Shown: positions 35,018 through 46,041 of the stretch, piece after piece
How the letters are laid out: each line of letters opens with the position of its first letter
Numbering within the stretch: the first letter of the stretch is position 1
Assembly: GCA_029959085.1 (NCBI GenBank)
Contig: JARWIR010000011.1
Location: 7,379,840 to 7,443,839 of the forward strand
Direction of reading: 5' to 3'
Origin: Nemophila menziesii
Lineage: Eukaryota; Streptophyta; Magnoliopsida; Boraginales; Hydrophyllaceae
DNA: 64,000 nucleotides
Notes under the pieces: generated by a model
Told to the model about the DNA's origin: nothing
Database searches by the model: none
What the model saw: only the letters and a program-made list of their open reading frames with translations
Program-made: the position numbers and the translations under genes

Positions 35018-36055
35018 TGTCGGAACCTCCACGACACTAATGGAAGCATATGGTACTTCCTTCTTTTCTTCTTCAATTTCAAGGCAAATAGCCTTACAAG
35101 CTTCGAACCCAACATTGTCATCACCTCCTTCGATAGCCTTCAATTCTTTTTGTTCCATGAAATTCGTGAGAACTTTGTTCAACTGTTCTACTTGGGTACC
35201 TAAAATTTGAATTGCGGCATCTTGTCCTCGTAACTTTTCATCCTGAGCGTTCATATTCGTGGTCAAACGGTCCAAGACTTTTAATAATTATTGATTATCC
35301 ATAGATCCCTCTTGAGGATACTGTGGTAAAGCTTTCTGATCTAACGCATCAGTATAGGCATCTAGAATAGATTATTGAGGGGGAGCAGGTCTATTCTGAT
35401 GTTGATTTTGATACTGACCTCTTTGTTGGAAAAAGTTGTTCCGGGGACGCGGTTGATAATGACCAGGATTAGCGGCCCCCTGAGGATTTGAATATTGCAT
35501 ACCCGGATGGTTTCGGTTACCAAATTGATAGCCTCCTCGGTTGGATAAGAAGTAAACAGATTGTGGATTTCCTTCACACTCTTCCCATGTATGATTATTA
35601 ACCTCACATTGTTGACAACCTTGTGCCTCTTGTACTACGTTTGCTGCGGCTAAATTTTTCTGCATCTCTAGCTTAAGTTCTTTGATTTGATTTTCTAATG
35701 TGGATATTTGAGCTGAGTTAGCAGTTCTGCATCTAAACGAAGCGTACCTCGGGTCTTTGCTACAGGAGCTCGCGTAGAAGGTCAACTCCTTTCTTGTTCA
35801 ATAATATTTTCCAAAACCTCGGATGCTTCATAATGATTCATGGACACGAAATTTCCCTTTCCTATGTTATCCACCTTCTCTCTACATCTATCACTGAGAC
35901 CTTCATAGAATATAGCTAACTGTATAGAGGGGGTATAACCATGGAGCTGACATCTTGCTAATTTATGTTATACCTTGTCCATGATTCTCCTACTGTTTCT
36001 CCATCTTCTTGACAAAACCTTGCAAGCTCGCTTTGATCTTTGAGTCTCATACTCT
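35018..36055 (-). pseudogene. Athila/Tat-type Ty3 gag fragment
   Basis: Read on the minus strand from about 36055, it starts in the gag core (FCQEDGETVGESW, then IFYEGLSDRCREKVDN). It passes a zinc-knuckle-like CQQCEVNNHTWEEC, a GNRNHPG and PRPRNNFFQQRGQ low-complexity part, and a coiled C-terminal stretch (RLTTNMNAQDEKLRGQ). The open pieces are 35785-35372 and 35275-35012 in different frames. It belongs to a different subfamily from the gags at 46042 and 52223. It is bounded by unit E on one side and by LINE B on the other. No LTR adjoins it. Confidence 0.8.
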
Positions 36056-38629
36056 ATCTCACCCAAACTCCTTTTTTTACAGTTAATGGAACAAGGTTTT
36101 AGAATCTCAAATAGTATTCTTTTAGTGAAAGAACAAGTTACCATTAAATGCTGCATATCTTCAGTTTTCGCATAACAAAATACACAAAGTGGATCAACTT
36201 GTAATCCCCAACTAATCATCCTCTGTTTTGTTGGTAACCTGTCTTGTATAGCAAGCCAAGAGATGAAAGAACATCTCGGAATATTAAGCTTAGACCATAC
36301 AATTTTGCACCAATTTACTTCATCTAATTTAACCCTTATTCTGCACAAAGTCTTTCTGAATGAGAAGCATTTTCCTTTACTTTCAGCCCAAATTATCACA
36401 TCCTCTCCTTGTTTTAATTTATAATCATTAATATAAGGTAACAGCTTACCTACACAAGGAGGTAATCTCCGCCTATTTCCACCAAAGCAGTTGTATACTG
36501 TCCTGTCTTTGTTAATGTTATACTTATCAAATTCTACTTCAAGATACTCTTGCACATTCTTACCATCTATCCAATTATCCCATAATAGATAAGTAGACTT
36601 ACCATTTCTTACTTTGTGTGAAACTAATTCATAAGCAATGCTTCTGATCTTTATCAATTGCTTCTAAATCCAAGAGTGGGCCTGCTTGATGTCTAAAGTC
36701 CATATACACTTTCCTTGTATAATGTTTTTATGCACCCATATACTCCATAAGTTTGTCTTCAGAGAGTACATTCTCCAAAAAGTGTATAGGAGACACACTT
36801 TATTCAAATCCTCTAAATTTGGTATACCAAGCCCTCCATATTCCTTACATGTACAAATGTTATTCCAAGAAAATTTAGCTCCACTTGCACCATTTGTATT
36901 ACCCTTCCACAAGAAATTGCTCATCCTTTTATTTAGTTTATATATAACTTTTTTTGGCAAAAGGAATACCCTGCACCAAAACAAAATCTTTCTTACAAGA
37001 ACACATCTCACTAACTCAGCTCTTCCAGCATATGATAATAATTTAGATGACCAAGCATTTATACCACTGCAAATATTCTCCACCAATTTATTCACATCAG
37101 ATATAGATAGTTTCTTGGAGTTTAGGGGTACCCCAAGATATCTAACTGGCATTGATCCAATATTTATTCCAAGGATTGCAGATATATCATTCATTACAGT
37201 TTGTTTTGCTCCACAAAAGTATAATTCACTTTTGTTGAAGTTTATTTTGAGCCCTGAGAGTCTAGAGAAGATATTGAGAGCATCTTTAACTACTCTTGCA
37301 GATTTAACATCAGCCTTTAAGAATATCATCTGCAAAAATCAGATGGTTCAGCTTCATTTCTCTACATTTATGATGATAACTGAAATCCTTCTTATTAGCC
37401 ATGTGATTAAAGATCCCTGAGAGAATCTCCATACATATAGCAAACAAATATGGGGAGAGAGTGTCTCCTTGCCTGAGCCCTCTCTTCCCGTTGAAATATC
37501 CACACGATTGACCATTTAAAAAGATAGGATATGATTGTGAACATATACACATTCTTATCCATTCAATGAACTTACTTGGGATATTAAAAGCATGAAGTGT
37601 ACTGATGAGAAACTTCCAGTTTACACTATCATAGGCTTTTTGTAAGTCTAGGTTGATAGTGCATTTAGGTTTTGAATCTTTCTTTTCATATCCAAGAACA
37701 ACTTCTTGTGCAACTAGTATATTATCACATATAAATCTCCCACCTACATAAGCAGCCTAATTTGGTGAGATAATTGAATTTAACACCCTTTTGAGCCTGT
37801 TTGAGATAGCTTTGGAGATTGTCTTGTATATAGTATTTACACAAGAGATTGGTCTGAACTTTTTTAGGCTTGAGGCATCCTTTTCTTTAGGTAGCAGAAC
37901 TAAGTTTGTAGCATTTACTTGGCTTAGCAGTTTATTAATTTCCAAACATTGTCTAACTGCTTTAATGAAATCCTCTCCTATAATGCTCCATGTAGCTTTG
38001 TAAAAGCATGAGTTAAGTCCATCAGGTCCTGGACTTTTATTTTCATTTATTGAGAAAATAGCCTCTTTAATCTCCTTATCTGAGAAAGGTTTGCTTAAAT
38101 CCTCAACTTGTTCATCAATTAATTGAGTATGTATCAATTTCTTTAATGTTGAGATACCACATACTTCTTCATTTATATCTTCAGTCCCCAGCAGATTCTT
38201 GTAAAAGCTAATAAACTCTGACTTTATTTGTTCAGAATCTGTGATTGTTTCACTATTATCTTTAGTGAGAACTGGGACTTTATTTCTAGCATATCTTCCT
38301 TTGATTACTTTGTAGAAGTATGCTGAGTTACAATCCATATCAGTTGTGAAGGTGGCTTTTGCTTTTTGTCTCAATATATTGTGTTGAATAAGCATAGCAT
38401 CTTCTAAGTCCCTCTCTAATATTTTCTCCTCTCTGAGAACATCTTCATCAGTGTTACCTTCCATAATAAGAGTTTGCACTTTTGTCAGATGACTTTTAAT
38501 GGACTCTATATTATTTGAGTTTCTTCTGAAGTATGTGTTGTTGAATTTCTTCAAGGCATTTTTAGTACACTTCTGCTTATAGCATAATTTGAACATTAGA
38601 TTTCCCCGAACATGTTGGTTCCAAGCCAT
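36056..38629 (-). pseudogene. LINE B ORF2: reverse transcriptase and zf-RVT domain, broken
   Basis: The reading runs in pieces 38629-37757, about 37756-37310, 37335-36664 and 36657-36056. The RT start has KSPGPDGLNSCFYK intact. A TAA at about 37757 replaces a Gln codon in the NQAAY box. DLQKAYDSVNW follows near 37640, then GLRQGDTLSPYLFA. FADD is intact at about 37323-37334 but is followed directly by a frameshift. A TAG at about 36664 replaces a Trp codon kept in LINE A. The zf-RVT part (PRCSFISWLAIQDRLPTKQR) ends near 36230. The last 90 nt of the open frame run into the gag fragment. The long plus-strand frame at 36686-37420 is its antisense shadow. Confidence 0.88.
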
Positions 38630-39399
38630 ATTAACAGTTTCAATGAACTTCTCATGAGATGCCCATATATTAAAGAATTTGAATGAGCTTGGATTGTGTT
38701 TTTTTTATCACCAAATTCCACTTTCAAGGCACAGTGATCTGAAGTTGAAGGAGGGATGATAATTACTTTTGATTCTTTTGTATCCATCCACTTTGCATGG
38801 ATTATCTATATTGCTAGCTCTTATCTCAGTTGTACTCTTGTTAGTCCATGTGTAATATTGACCTGAGTAGTTATGTTCATATAAGTTTACATCATCAAGG
38901 CAATCTGCAAATTCTAAGGCTCTGTTTTCAAGCTCATTACAGTTAAGCCTATCCTGAATCTTCAGAATCTCATTGAAATCTCCAAGGACACAAACTCTAT
39001 CTTTCTCATGGTCTTACTCCACTGTACAATATCATTCCATAAGCTTCTTCTGTCCTTATCATCATTAAAGGCATATACAATGGCTATATAGTATATTTCC
39101 TTATTTTAAGTTGTTTCCATCTCAATAAACATTGCTTGAGCTGTCTCTTTAAGAAGATTATCCTTAACACAGTTTTTATCCCAGAAAATCCAGATTCTAC
39201 CTGAGTCATCTTTGTTGTAATTGTGAATAATATCTAAGTTTGAGAAATGGGCTTTTATAATAGCTGAGGCATTACTAAACTTAACTTTTGTTTCTAGTAG
39301 TACAACTAAGTTGACTTTATTATTTACTAGAAAGTCTTTAACATCTAATTGACGCAAGACATTATTTAAACCACGTACATTCCATGTAGCTAAAATCAT
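38630..39399 (-). pseudogene. LINE B ORF2: AP-type endonuclease domain, broken
   Basis: The endonuclease nicks target DNA for target-primed reverse transcription. It starts MILATWNVRGLNNVLRQLD at 39399, with LLETKVKFSNA and GRIWIFWDKN following. A stop at 39106 and frameshifts break it. Past them the GDFNEI motif can be read near 38960 and YYTWTNKS near 38850. The SDHCAL motif, whose His and Asp belong to the active site, falls near 38735. The start was chosen because WNVRGL at the N-terminus is typical of the family. Confidence 0.82.
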
Positions 39400-39589
39400 A
39401 TGTTTGGGCGTCTTGTTATTTCTTTACCTCCTTCATGGTTTATGAACTGAAGGACATCTCTATCAATATCATCTTCATCAGTTTGTAAGTCTTTATACTT
39501 GTTATTAGTTGATATAACTGTATTGTTTCCTCTTGCACTTGTTTCACCTTTATATGTTACTTGTTTTCCTCGCACATTTTTCCATTCAT

Positions 39590-40606
39590 TTACTTTATCA
39601 TCACTTTTTCCTTGATCATTAGTTTGAATACGTTAGGCCTCCATACTTTCTGAACGTTATTGCATTTAGCTTCAATGTGACCAAATTTATTACACTTCAA
39701 GCATAAGATCGGTTTCCAGTCGTATTCAACTTTCACCTCATGTAAATCTTCTTTACCCACATCTACATAAACGGTTTCTGGAAATTCTTCTTTAGTATCA
39801 ATCTCAACGCATACTCTAGCGTATCCTAACCTCGTTTTTGACTCTGTAATTGAATCCATCTGCAAAGGGACTCCGATTCCACTTGCTACATAGCCTAGAC
39901 CGCGTTGTGTCCATAAATTCATTGGTACATTTATAATTTTATCCCATACCGGAATTCTTGTAACATCTATCGCTTCAAATTGAACATTAGGTGTCCAAGG
40001 TCTCAGTAACAGAGGTTTACCGTTTATGTGCCAAAATTGTTCCATAGCTTTGTCACAGTTTTGCTGATTTTCAAACTTGAAAACATATAGCCTTTTACCA
40101 CTCGATTTTACCTCTACTTTCCCTAATTTCTGCCATTGAAATTTAACGAAATTGGTGATAACATAGAAATTTGGAGGGTTATCGAGAAATTGACCTACAA
40201 GACAATTAACCCATTGTTCATCTCCTTCTTCGAACACATCCTTAGGTGGTTTGATAACTTTCTTCGCTCCTTGTTTTTCCGGCAAGTGAAAATCAAGTTT
40301 GAAAGTCTTGTCTACTCCTTTTTTGAAGAGAGTTGACCACATAGAGGGCTCTTTGTTGACATTTTGTTCTGGTGTCTCTTCTACTAATTGGATCGGAGTG
40401 TTAACGGGAGTATGGATTTCAGATCTTTGAGTCGGTGATTGAGCTTCAACTGATTTTTGAGTTTGAGATCCTTCAACGACATCATTTACTTCATTCGAAC
40501 TACTTGGAGAGAATATTTCCCGTGTGATGTTGCTATATTTTGTCTTTGTTCTCGGGACCGACCTTCCATTTTGATTCACTTTGTTTGAGTTTATCATTTT
40601 GGTCAT
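39590..40606 (-). CDS. LINE B ORF1 protein (DUF4283 plus zinc knuckle), intact frame
   Basis: A 338-codon frame starts MTKMINSNKVNQNGRSV. The N-terminal 110 residues are Ser/Thr/Gln-rich and look disordered. DUF4283 follows (WVNCLVGQFLDNPPNFY, FKFENQQNCDKAMEQFW, RPWTPNVQFEAIDV). Then come NLWTQRGLGYVASGIGVP and a complete CX2CX4HX4C zinc knuckle, CLKCNKFGHIEAKC, near 39700-39660. In this family ORF1 binds element RNA. The frame ends about 190 bp before ORF2. It is open throughout, but the element's ORF2 is broken, so function is doubtful. Confidence 0.85.
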   Translation of the reverse strand: MTKMINSNKVNQNGRSVPRTKTKYSNITREIFSPSSSNEVNDVVEGSQTQKSVEAQSPTQRSEIHTPVNTPIQLVEETPEQNVNKEPSMWSTLFKKGVDKTFKLDFHLPEKQGAKKVIKPPKDVFEEGDEQWVNCLVGQFLDNPPNFYVITNFVKFQWQKLGKVEVKSSGKRLYVFKFENQQNCDKAMEQFWHINGKPLLLRPWTPNVQFEAIDVTRIPVWDKIINVPMNLWTQRGLGYVASGIGVPLQMDSITESKTRLGYARVCVEIDTKEEFPETVYVDVGKEDLHEVKVEYDWKPILCLKCNKFGHIEAKCNNVQKVWRPNVFKLMIKEKVMIK

Positions 40607-40890
40607 TTTGAGATATGAACACGAGAGAGATGAAGGTTAATGGTAGGAAATTTTATTTAAGTGGTGGTCGGTTGATTGGATAAAGATAAATGGATAATGT
40701 TTTTTATGAATTTGACTTAGTGATAGATCCCAGATTTTGGGATAAACACCAAATCAGAAAAAAGAAAAAGCAAAAAATGTGTGTTTGTGGCTGAAAGTGG
40801 TGGAAAAAAGAAAAAATTGAGTTGAATAAAAGTTAGGTGGGATGAATGGCTAGAGAGGATTTTTCCTACTGTTGACTCTCATTTGACCGC
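40607..40890 (-). promoter_or_regulatory. LINE B 5' UTR
   Basis: This is the sequence between the unit G border and the ORF1 ATG at 40606. On the plus strand TTGAC occurs at about 40876 and 40887, close to the element's 5' end. Unlike the LINE at 6.1 kb, there is no dense cluster. No other motif stands out. Confidence 0.5.
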
Positions 40891-41155
40891 CGAGATATAA
40901 ATATTATATTTTTATTTTTACAAGTATAATCTTTTTTTTGGACCATAAAAACAAGTATAATCCAGAACGTTAATCATAAAACTTAAAACTATTCTCTTCC
41001 TTTTTTATTCTTTTTGTTAGTCAAACTCATCTTCCAAGTTTATATTTACTAAAAAAATATCAAATTTACACTCACCCTACCCACCCCAGTATTTGCTCTT
41101 CTGCAAATATAACATCGCGACAAGGATTCCCCCTACACAAGGATTCCAGGTCTAC
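40891..41155 (-). repeat. Composite unit, start part (copy G)
   Basis: Reading the minus strand from 41155, this matches the first 265 bp of unit C (8060-8320) and of unit B. It includes ggggtgggtagggtgagtg and gatgagtttgactaacaaa. It directly follows LINE ORF1 exactly as in unit C, and is then cut by LINE B. Confidence 0.85.
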
Positions 41156-41160
41156 AAAAA

Positions 41161-42271
41161 TCAACTTCGTTTCTTTTGCACAACTCTCCATTCTTCCGCC
41201 TTCCTTTGAACCTTGAGATGATTAACTTGATTAGGATTAACTTGGTGATTAACTTTTGGTTTCTCCTTTATTGCTTCCTTTCTACCTTTGCTAGAATTAC
41301 TATCTTTATGCCCAAAGACTTTACAAATTGAACATCTTGGAAGTAACCATTCATAATAAGCTTCCACCACATGAATTCCATCCTCCTCAAGGTCCACTTT
41401 AACCCTTTTAACAATCTCTTTTGTCATATCAGCCTCTACACAAGCTCTAGCAAAACTCAATCTATTCCTTGACTTAGTGATAAGATCCATTTGAATTGGT
41501 ATTCCTAAAGCACTACATATGTAACTCAAACCATCATTTATCCACAATTGTAAAGGTACCTTCCTCAATTTAACCCAAAGAGGAACCTTAGTCATATCTA
41601 ACTTCTCAAACTTCATATTTTATTCCCACTTCCTTAGTATCATTATTCTACCATTTACATGCCATACTTGCTCCAAAATGTTGTTACACTCTTGTTCACT
41701 TTGAAACTTGAATAGGTACACATCCATATCAGTTGATTTTATCTCCACAGGACCACAATTCTTCCATTGTGCATTCACCATACCTCTAATCATGTGATAC
41801 ACAGGAGCTTCCCCAAAGAATTGACCTAGAAGACAGTTTTCCCAACCTTGAATTCCACTTTTAACTATATTCCTTGGGGCTTTTACCATGATTTCTTCCT
41901 CTACAGAACTAGGAGCAAAGTACTTGAGCTTTAATTCTTGATCAGCCTTTTTCTTAGACAACTCAGTCCAAACTTCTTGTTTTTCATTATTCTTTTCAAC
42001 TTTATCCAACTCATTTTCCTCTACATTATCCTTATTCAGTGCCATATCTTCTTCCAAGAGAGTACTTCCATTTGGTAGAGAAGTTTCTCCAACTCCTGTC
42101 CCAAGAATAGAGTTACTCTCCTTGTGACAAACATCAAAACTCTTTCTCTCTCGGGAAATCAGAGCCTCACCCTCAGATAGGGACCCATCTTGGCCGTTCA
42201 TGCTCTCAACTATTGTACAATCAATAGCCTGAGTAGTTTTGATGCTTTTACTGGAGCAATCTAAGACTTGG
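41161..42271 (-). pseudogene. LINE ORF1 (DUF4283 plus zinc knuckle), second copy
   Basis: This is a close copy of 6970-8054. A frame of 241 codons runs 42345-41620, but its first 24 residues are read from the Athila LTR, so true LINE sequence starts at about 42271. It includes AIDCTIVESMNGQDGSL, GWENCLLGQFFGEAPVYH and a run ending MILRKWE. A TAA at 41617-41619 follows at the same place as in the first copy. The second frame, 41616-41161, has NDGLSYICSALGIPIQMD and a zinc knuckle whose last Cys is Ser (CSICKVFGHKDSNS). Downstream is composite unit G, not ORF2. Confidence 0.88.
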
Positions 42272-43840
42272 TGGTGGTCCTTTATGTGTTCTAAAATAAA
42301 TGCAAAAGTAATTGAACCACAACCGCAAGTGTACGATTGTCCCAAGTAGTAATAATGATTCTCGGATCGTTCGCAGGGACGGTTTGGTTAACTACAATGC
42401 TTATCAAATAATGAATGGTTGCACTTATGAGAGCAAGTAAAGATATAATGATTGATTTGGTTTTTGTATTAATTCTAAGTAATGAAAGACTAAATAGAAA
42501 ATGCAAGTAAATACTAAAACGCAAGTAAATGAGTGTAAAATGCAAATATGAGAAGGTAGCACTTGAGAACACAAGGGATCCTCCTGAATCGATTTCATAA
42601 CATATGCTGTTTAAGGGTTAAATCGGTCAATTACAATGGTCAGGATTCTAAATTCTTTATACCCCCGTCAGGGTGGACTATAAGGCTATCCTAGAGTGTC
42701 ACTAGTCCCGTCAGGGTAAATATGATCCACTTTTAGATGATTAAGTTTATTTTACCACATTGGCCCTAAAATTAACAAAGCTCGTCAGAGTCAATAGCTT
42801 CTATTTTAGATTGAATAATTAAGTCCGTACCTAAACCCTCCATCAGGATGATCCACACCCCACGTATGTGGAATAACCTAGATACTAACACCTGTTCTTA
42901 GTTCATGACTCCAAAAACAGTAAATAATCTCAAATTATCGAAAAGAGTAAAAGACCCAATTTAATTTAATTGAACAGAAACCCAAATTTAGACATAGAAA
43001 TTCACTAGAATTGGGATTCACCCATAAAGCATTCTCAAGTACTATGAAGAAATTAGCTCATACTAATTAAAAAGAAAACTAAATTAAAAGAAATGGAATT
43101 CATAATGTTTTACAGAATTAAAAATAAGAAAGACCTAATTTCTGGAATTGGAATTGGCTGAGAATGGAGATATAGACCCTCTCCCGCTCTACAGTTTCTT
43201 CTTCTTCCTTCTGCTTCTTCTCTCTTGATGTTTTATTTTGTAAAAAGTGAAATGTGTGAAAAATAGAAGTAAAGAGCTGCTTTTATAAGATGAAATTCGG
43301 ATTAGGCCTTGGGCTTAAAATTAAATCACTAATTAAAGGCCCAAGTCTATTTTCTAAGCCCAAAATCCCGTAACTGCTGCACCACCTCCACTAAAACTAC
43401 TCTAGACGATTCGTTATAACTCCGATTGACCTGAAATCACTTGCTAACTTTCTGTAACTCGATAAGGAACATACTCTCTGCAAAGGTCAGCGGCTAAATC
43501 ATCTCTTAAGGGCCTCGAAATCAACAATCTTTGGCCTGTTTTCCAGATTTGCAGCTCTAAAATGAAATTCTTTCGGGATTTATCTTCGCGCTTTGACTCC
43601 ATATCACGATCTTTGACTCTCTTCTCGGATTCCTTTCCTAGCTAATATTCAAAACCTACAAACTTTTCACTAAAATACACAAGATTACGCGCAAAAGTTT
43701 AATAAATCAAAAATACTAGAAATAAAATAAGAATTCCGGATTATTGCATTTTTAACTCAAAAGTCTATCAAAATATTCAAATAAACATAAAAAATGATGT
43801 TTCCCAAGGATCGAAAATAAGAACAATTAGAGAGACATCA
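42272..43840 (-). mobile_element. Athila LTR (minus orientation), inserted in LINE ORF1
   Basis: On the minus strand it starts TGATGTCTCTCTAATTG at 43840 and ends ggaccacca at 42272, for 1,569 bp. That is 2 bp different from LTR1 at 44332-45902. A TATA box (cttataaaag-like) lies near 43280. The insertion point in LINE ORF1 is clear from the intact text at 6955-6985. Only one side of the insertion is visible, so no target duplication can be checked. Confidence 0.88.
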
Positions 43841-44331
43841 AGACTCCCAACTCAAATCTTTGTCGTCCCGACAAAGTAAAACAAAACAACGGGGTAGAGG
43901 TAAACGTAAGAACAAGTAGAAGCTAGCAAATTCACCTAAAGCAAGTCTTAAGATAAATCTCATATAGCAAACTCTAGAAACTAATTTACACATACATTTA
44001 AAATGCAAAATCAAACACAATAATAATCTCAATCATAAAATTAAAGTCGCAATGCTTGAAGATTACACTTGTACTCATCTCTATATGATGGCTATAGGGT
44101 GGTAATGAATCCTAAATCGCGTTGAACGCTCCACCTAGTACATTCCCTATCAACAGAATCATAAATTCACTATGCACTTAGGAATCACGAGGTCTTTATG
44201 GTTTTAATAATGGCTTAAGGACAGTGTTGATGTATATTTGGTAAATTTGAAGTGAGCTTTTGGCTCTCTCCTCAATTACCATCAACAATGTCCTCGAGCT
44301 TGAGTTTACGCTAAAAAATGTTCTCACTCAC
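43841..44331 (-). mobile_element. 3' internal fragment of the minus-strand Athila element with polypurine tract
   Basis: The minus strand of this part matches 61260-61751 of the plus-strand element, including the polypurine tract gagttgggagtct next to the LTR at 43841-43855. It stops at 44331, precisely where the plus-strand LTR1 begins. The plus element may have inserted into the minus one, or the two may have been joined by deletion. The frame at 43838-44032 has no known domain. Confidence 0.8.
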
Positions 44332-45902
44332 TGATGTCTCCCTAATTGTTCTTATTTTCGACCCTTGGGAGACATCATTTTTTATGTTTAATTGAATATT
44401 TTGATAGACTTTTGAGTTAAAAATGCAATAATCTGGAATTCCTATTTTATTTCTAGTATTTTTGATTTATTAAACTTTTTCGCGTAATCTTGTGTATTTT
44501 AGTGAAAAGTTTGTAGGTTTAGAATATTAGCTAGGAAAGGAATCCAAGAAGAGAATCAAAGATCGTGATATGGAGTTAAAGCTTGAAGATAAATCCCGAA
44601 AGAATTTTATTTTGGAGCTGCAAATCTGGAAAACAGGCCAAAGATTTCTGATTTCTAGGCACTTACGAGTTGATTTAGCCGCTGACCTTTGAAGAGAATA
44701 TGTTCCTTATCAAGTTACGGAAATTTAGCAAGTGATTTCAGGTCAATCGGAGTTATAACGAATCGGCTAGAGCTGTTTTAGTGGAGGTGGTGCAGCAGTT
44801 ACGGGATTTTGGGCTTAGTAAATGGGTTTGGACTTTTAATTAGTGATTTAATCTTAGGTCCAAGCCCTAATCCGTTATTCCTCTTATAAAAGGAGCTTTG
44901 GACTTCTATTTTACACATAATTCACTTTTTACAAAATAAAACATCAGAAAGAAGAAGCAAAAGGAAGAAGAAGAAAGTTGTAGAGCTGGAGAGTGTCTAT
45001 ATCTCCATTCTCAGCCAAATCCAAATCCGGAAATTAGGTCTTTCTTATTTTTAATTCTGTAAAATAATATGAATTCAATTTCTTTTTATTTAGTTTTCTT
45101 TTTAATTAGTATGAGCTAATTCATTCATAGTACTTGAAAATGCATAATGGGTGAATCCCTATTCAATTGAATTTCATATGTCGAATTTGGGTTTCTGTTA
45201 GATTAAATTAAATTGGGTCTTTTACATTTTTTTGTAATTTGAGATTCTTTACTGTTTTTGGATTGATCAACTAAGAACAGGTGTTAGTATCTAGGCTATT
45301 CCACATATGTGGCGTCTGGATCATCCTGACGGAGGGTTTAGGTATGGACTTAATTACTTAATCTAAAATCGAAACTATTGACTCTGACGAGCTTAGTTAA
45401 TTTTAGGGCCAATGTGTTAAAAATTACTTAATCATTCGAGAGTGGATCATATTTACCCTGACGGGACTAGTGACACTTTAGAATAGCCTTATAGTCCACC
45501 CTGACGGGGGTATAAGGAATTTAGAATCCCGACCAATGTTAATTGACCAATTTAACCCTTAAACAACATATGTTATGAAATAGAATTAGGAGGATAACTT
45601 GCGTTTCTCAAGTACTGTCTTCTCATATTTGCGTTTCACCTTCATTTACTTGTGTTTTATTATTTACTTGCATTTTCTTATTAGTCTTTCATTACTTAGA
45701 ATTAATACAAAAACCAATCAATCATATTATCTTTTACTTGCTTTCATAAGTGCAACCATTCATTATTCGATAAGCATTGTAGTTAAATAACCGTCCCTGC
45801 GAACGATCCTAGAATCACTTATTACTACTTGGGACAACCGTACACTTGCGGTTGTGGTTCAATTACTTTTGCATTTATTTTAGAACACACAAAGGACCAC
45901 CA
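44332..45902 (+). mobile_element. Athila LTR1 (5' LTR)
   Basis: The LTR is 1,571 bp, starting TGATGTCTCCCTAATTG and ending GGACCACCA. A TATA box, TATAAAAG, lies at 44885-44892. Four TGACG words lie in the downstream part at about 45327, 45385, 45459 and 45502. It matches LTR2 (50630), LTR3 (61752) and, reversed, 42272-43840. The frame at 45599-45790 is without known domain. Confidence 0.9.
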
Positions 45903-45908
45903 AGTTTT

Positions 45909-45926
45909 TGGCGCCGCTGCTGGGGA
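45909..45926 (+). other. Primer-binding site of the Athila element (tRNA-Asp type)
   Basis: TGGCGCCGCTGCTGGGGA lies 6 nt after the LTR end. It agrees with the TGGCGCCGTTGCCGGGGA site, complementary to the 3' end of tRNA-Asp, that is typical of Athila and related Ty3 elements. Two bases differ from that form. The second array member has lost this site. Confidence 0.85.
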
Positions 45927-46041
45927 CGGCAGCGTGTGACCACGGTGTTTATCCTTTAGTGATAGTTGCATTTATTTTTATTTTTATCAGTTTTACGCTT
46001 TTTGTTTGTTCTTCTCTTTTATATTTTTTTAGGTTTGGTGT

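Larger units (their letters stand above)
36056..40890 (-). mobile_element. LINE B, nearly full-length L1-type element
   Basis: The minus strand carries a 5' UTR (40890-40607), ORF1 (40606-39590), and ORF2 with endonuclease, RT and zf-RVT (39399-36056). The 5' end sits in the start of a composite unit, which continues at 40891. The 3' end is cut at about 36055, short of the C-terminal part present in LINE A, and no poly(A) tail is seen. It is the only LINE here with both ORFs. It is inactive because of nonsense codons and a frameshift in ORF2. Confidence 0.85.

Noticed and set aside
36686..37420. Plus-strand open frame of 244 codons
   Set aside because: It lies entirely antisense to the LINE B reverse transcriptase, whose domain motifs are clear on the minus strand. 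The plus-strand translation has no recognisable domain.
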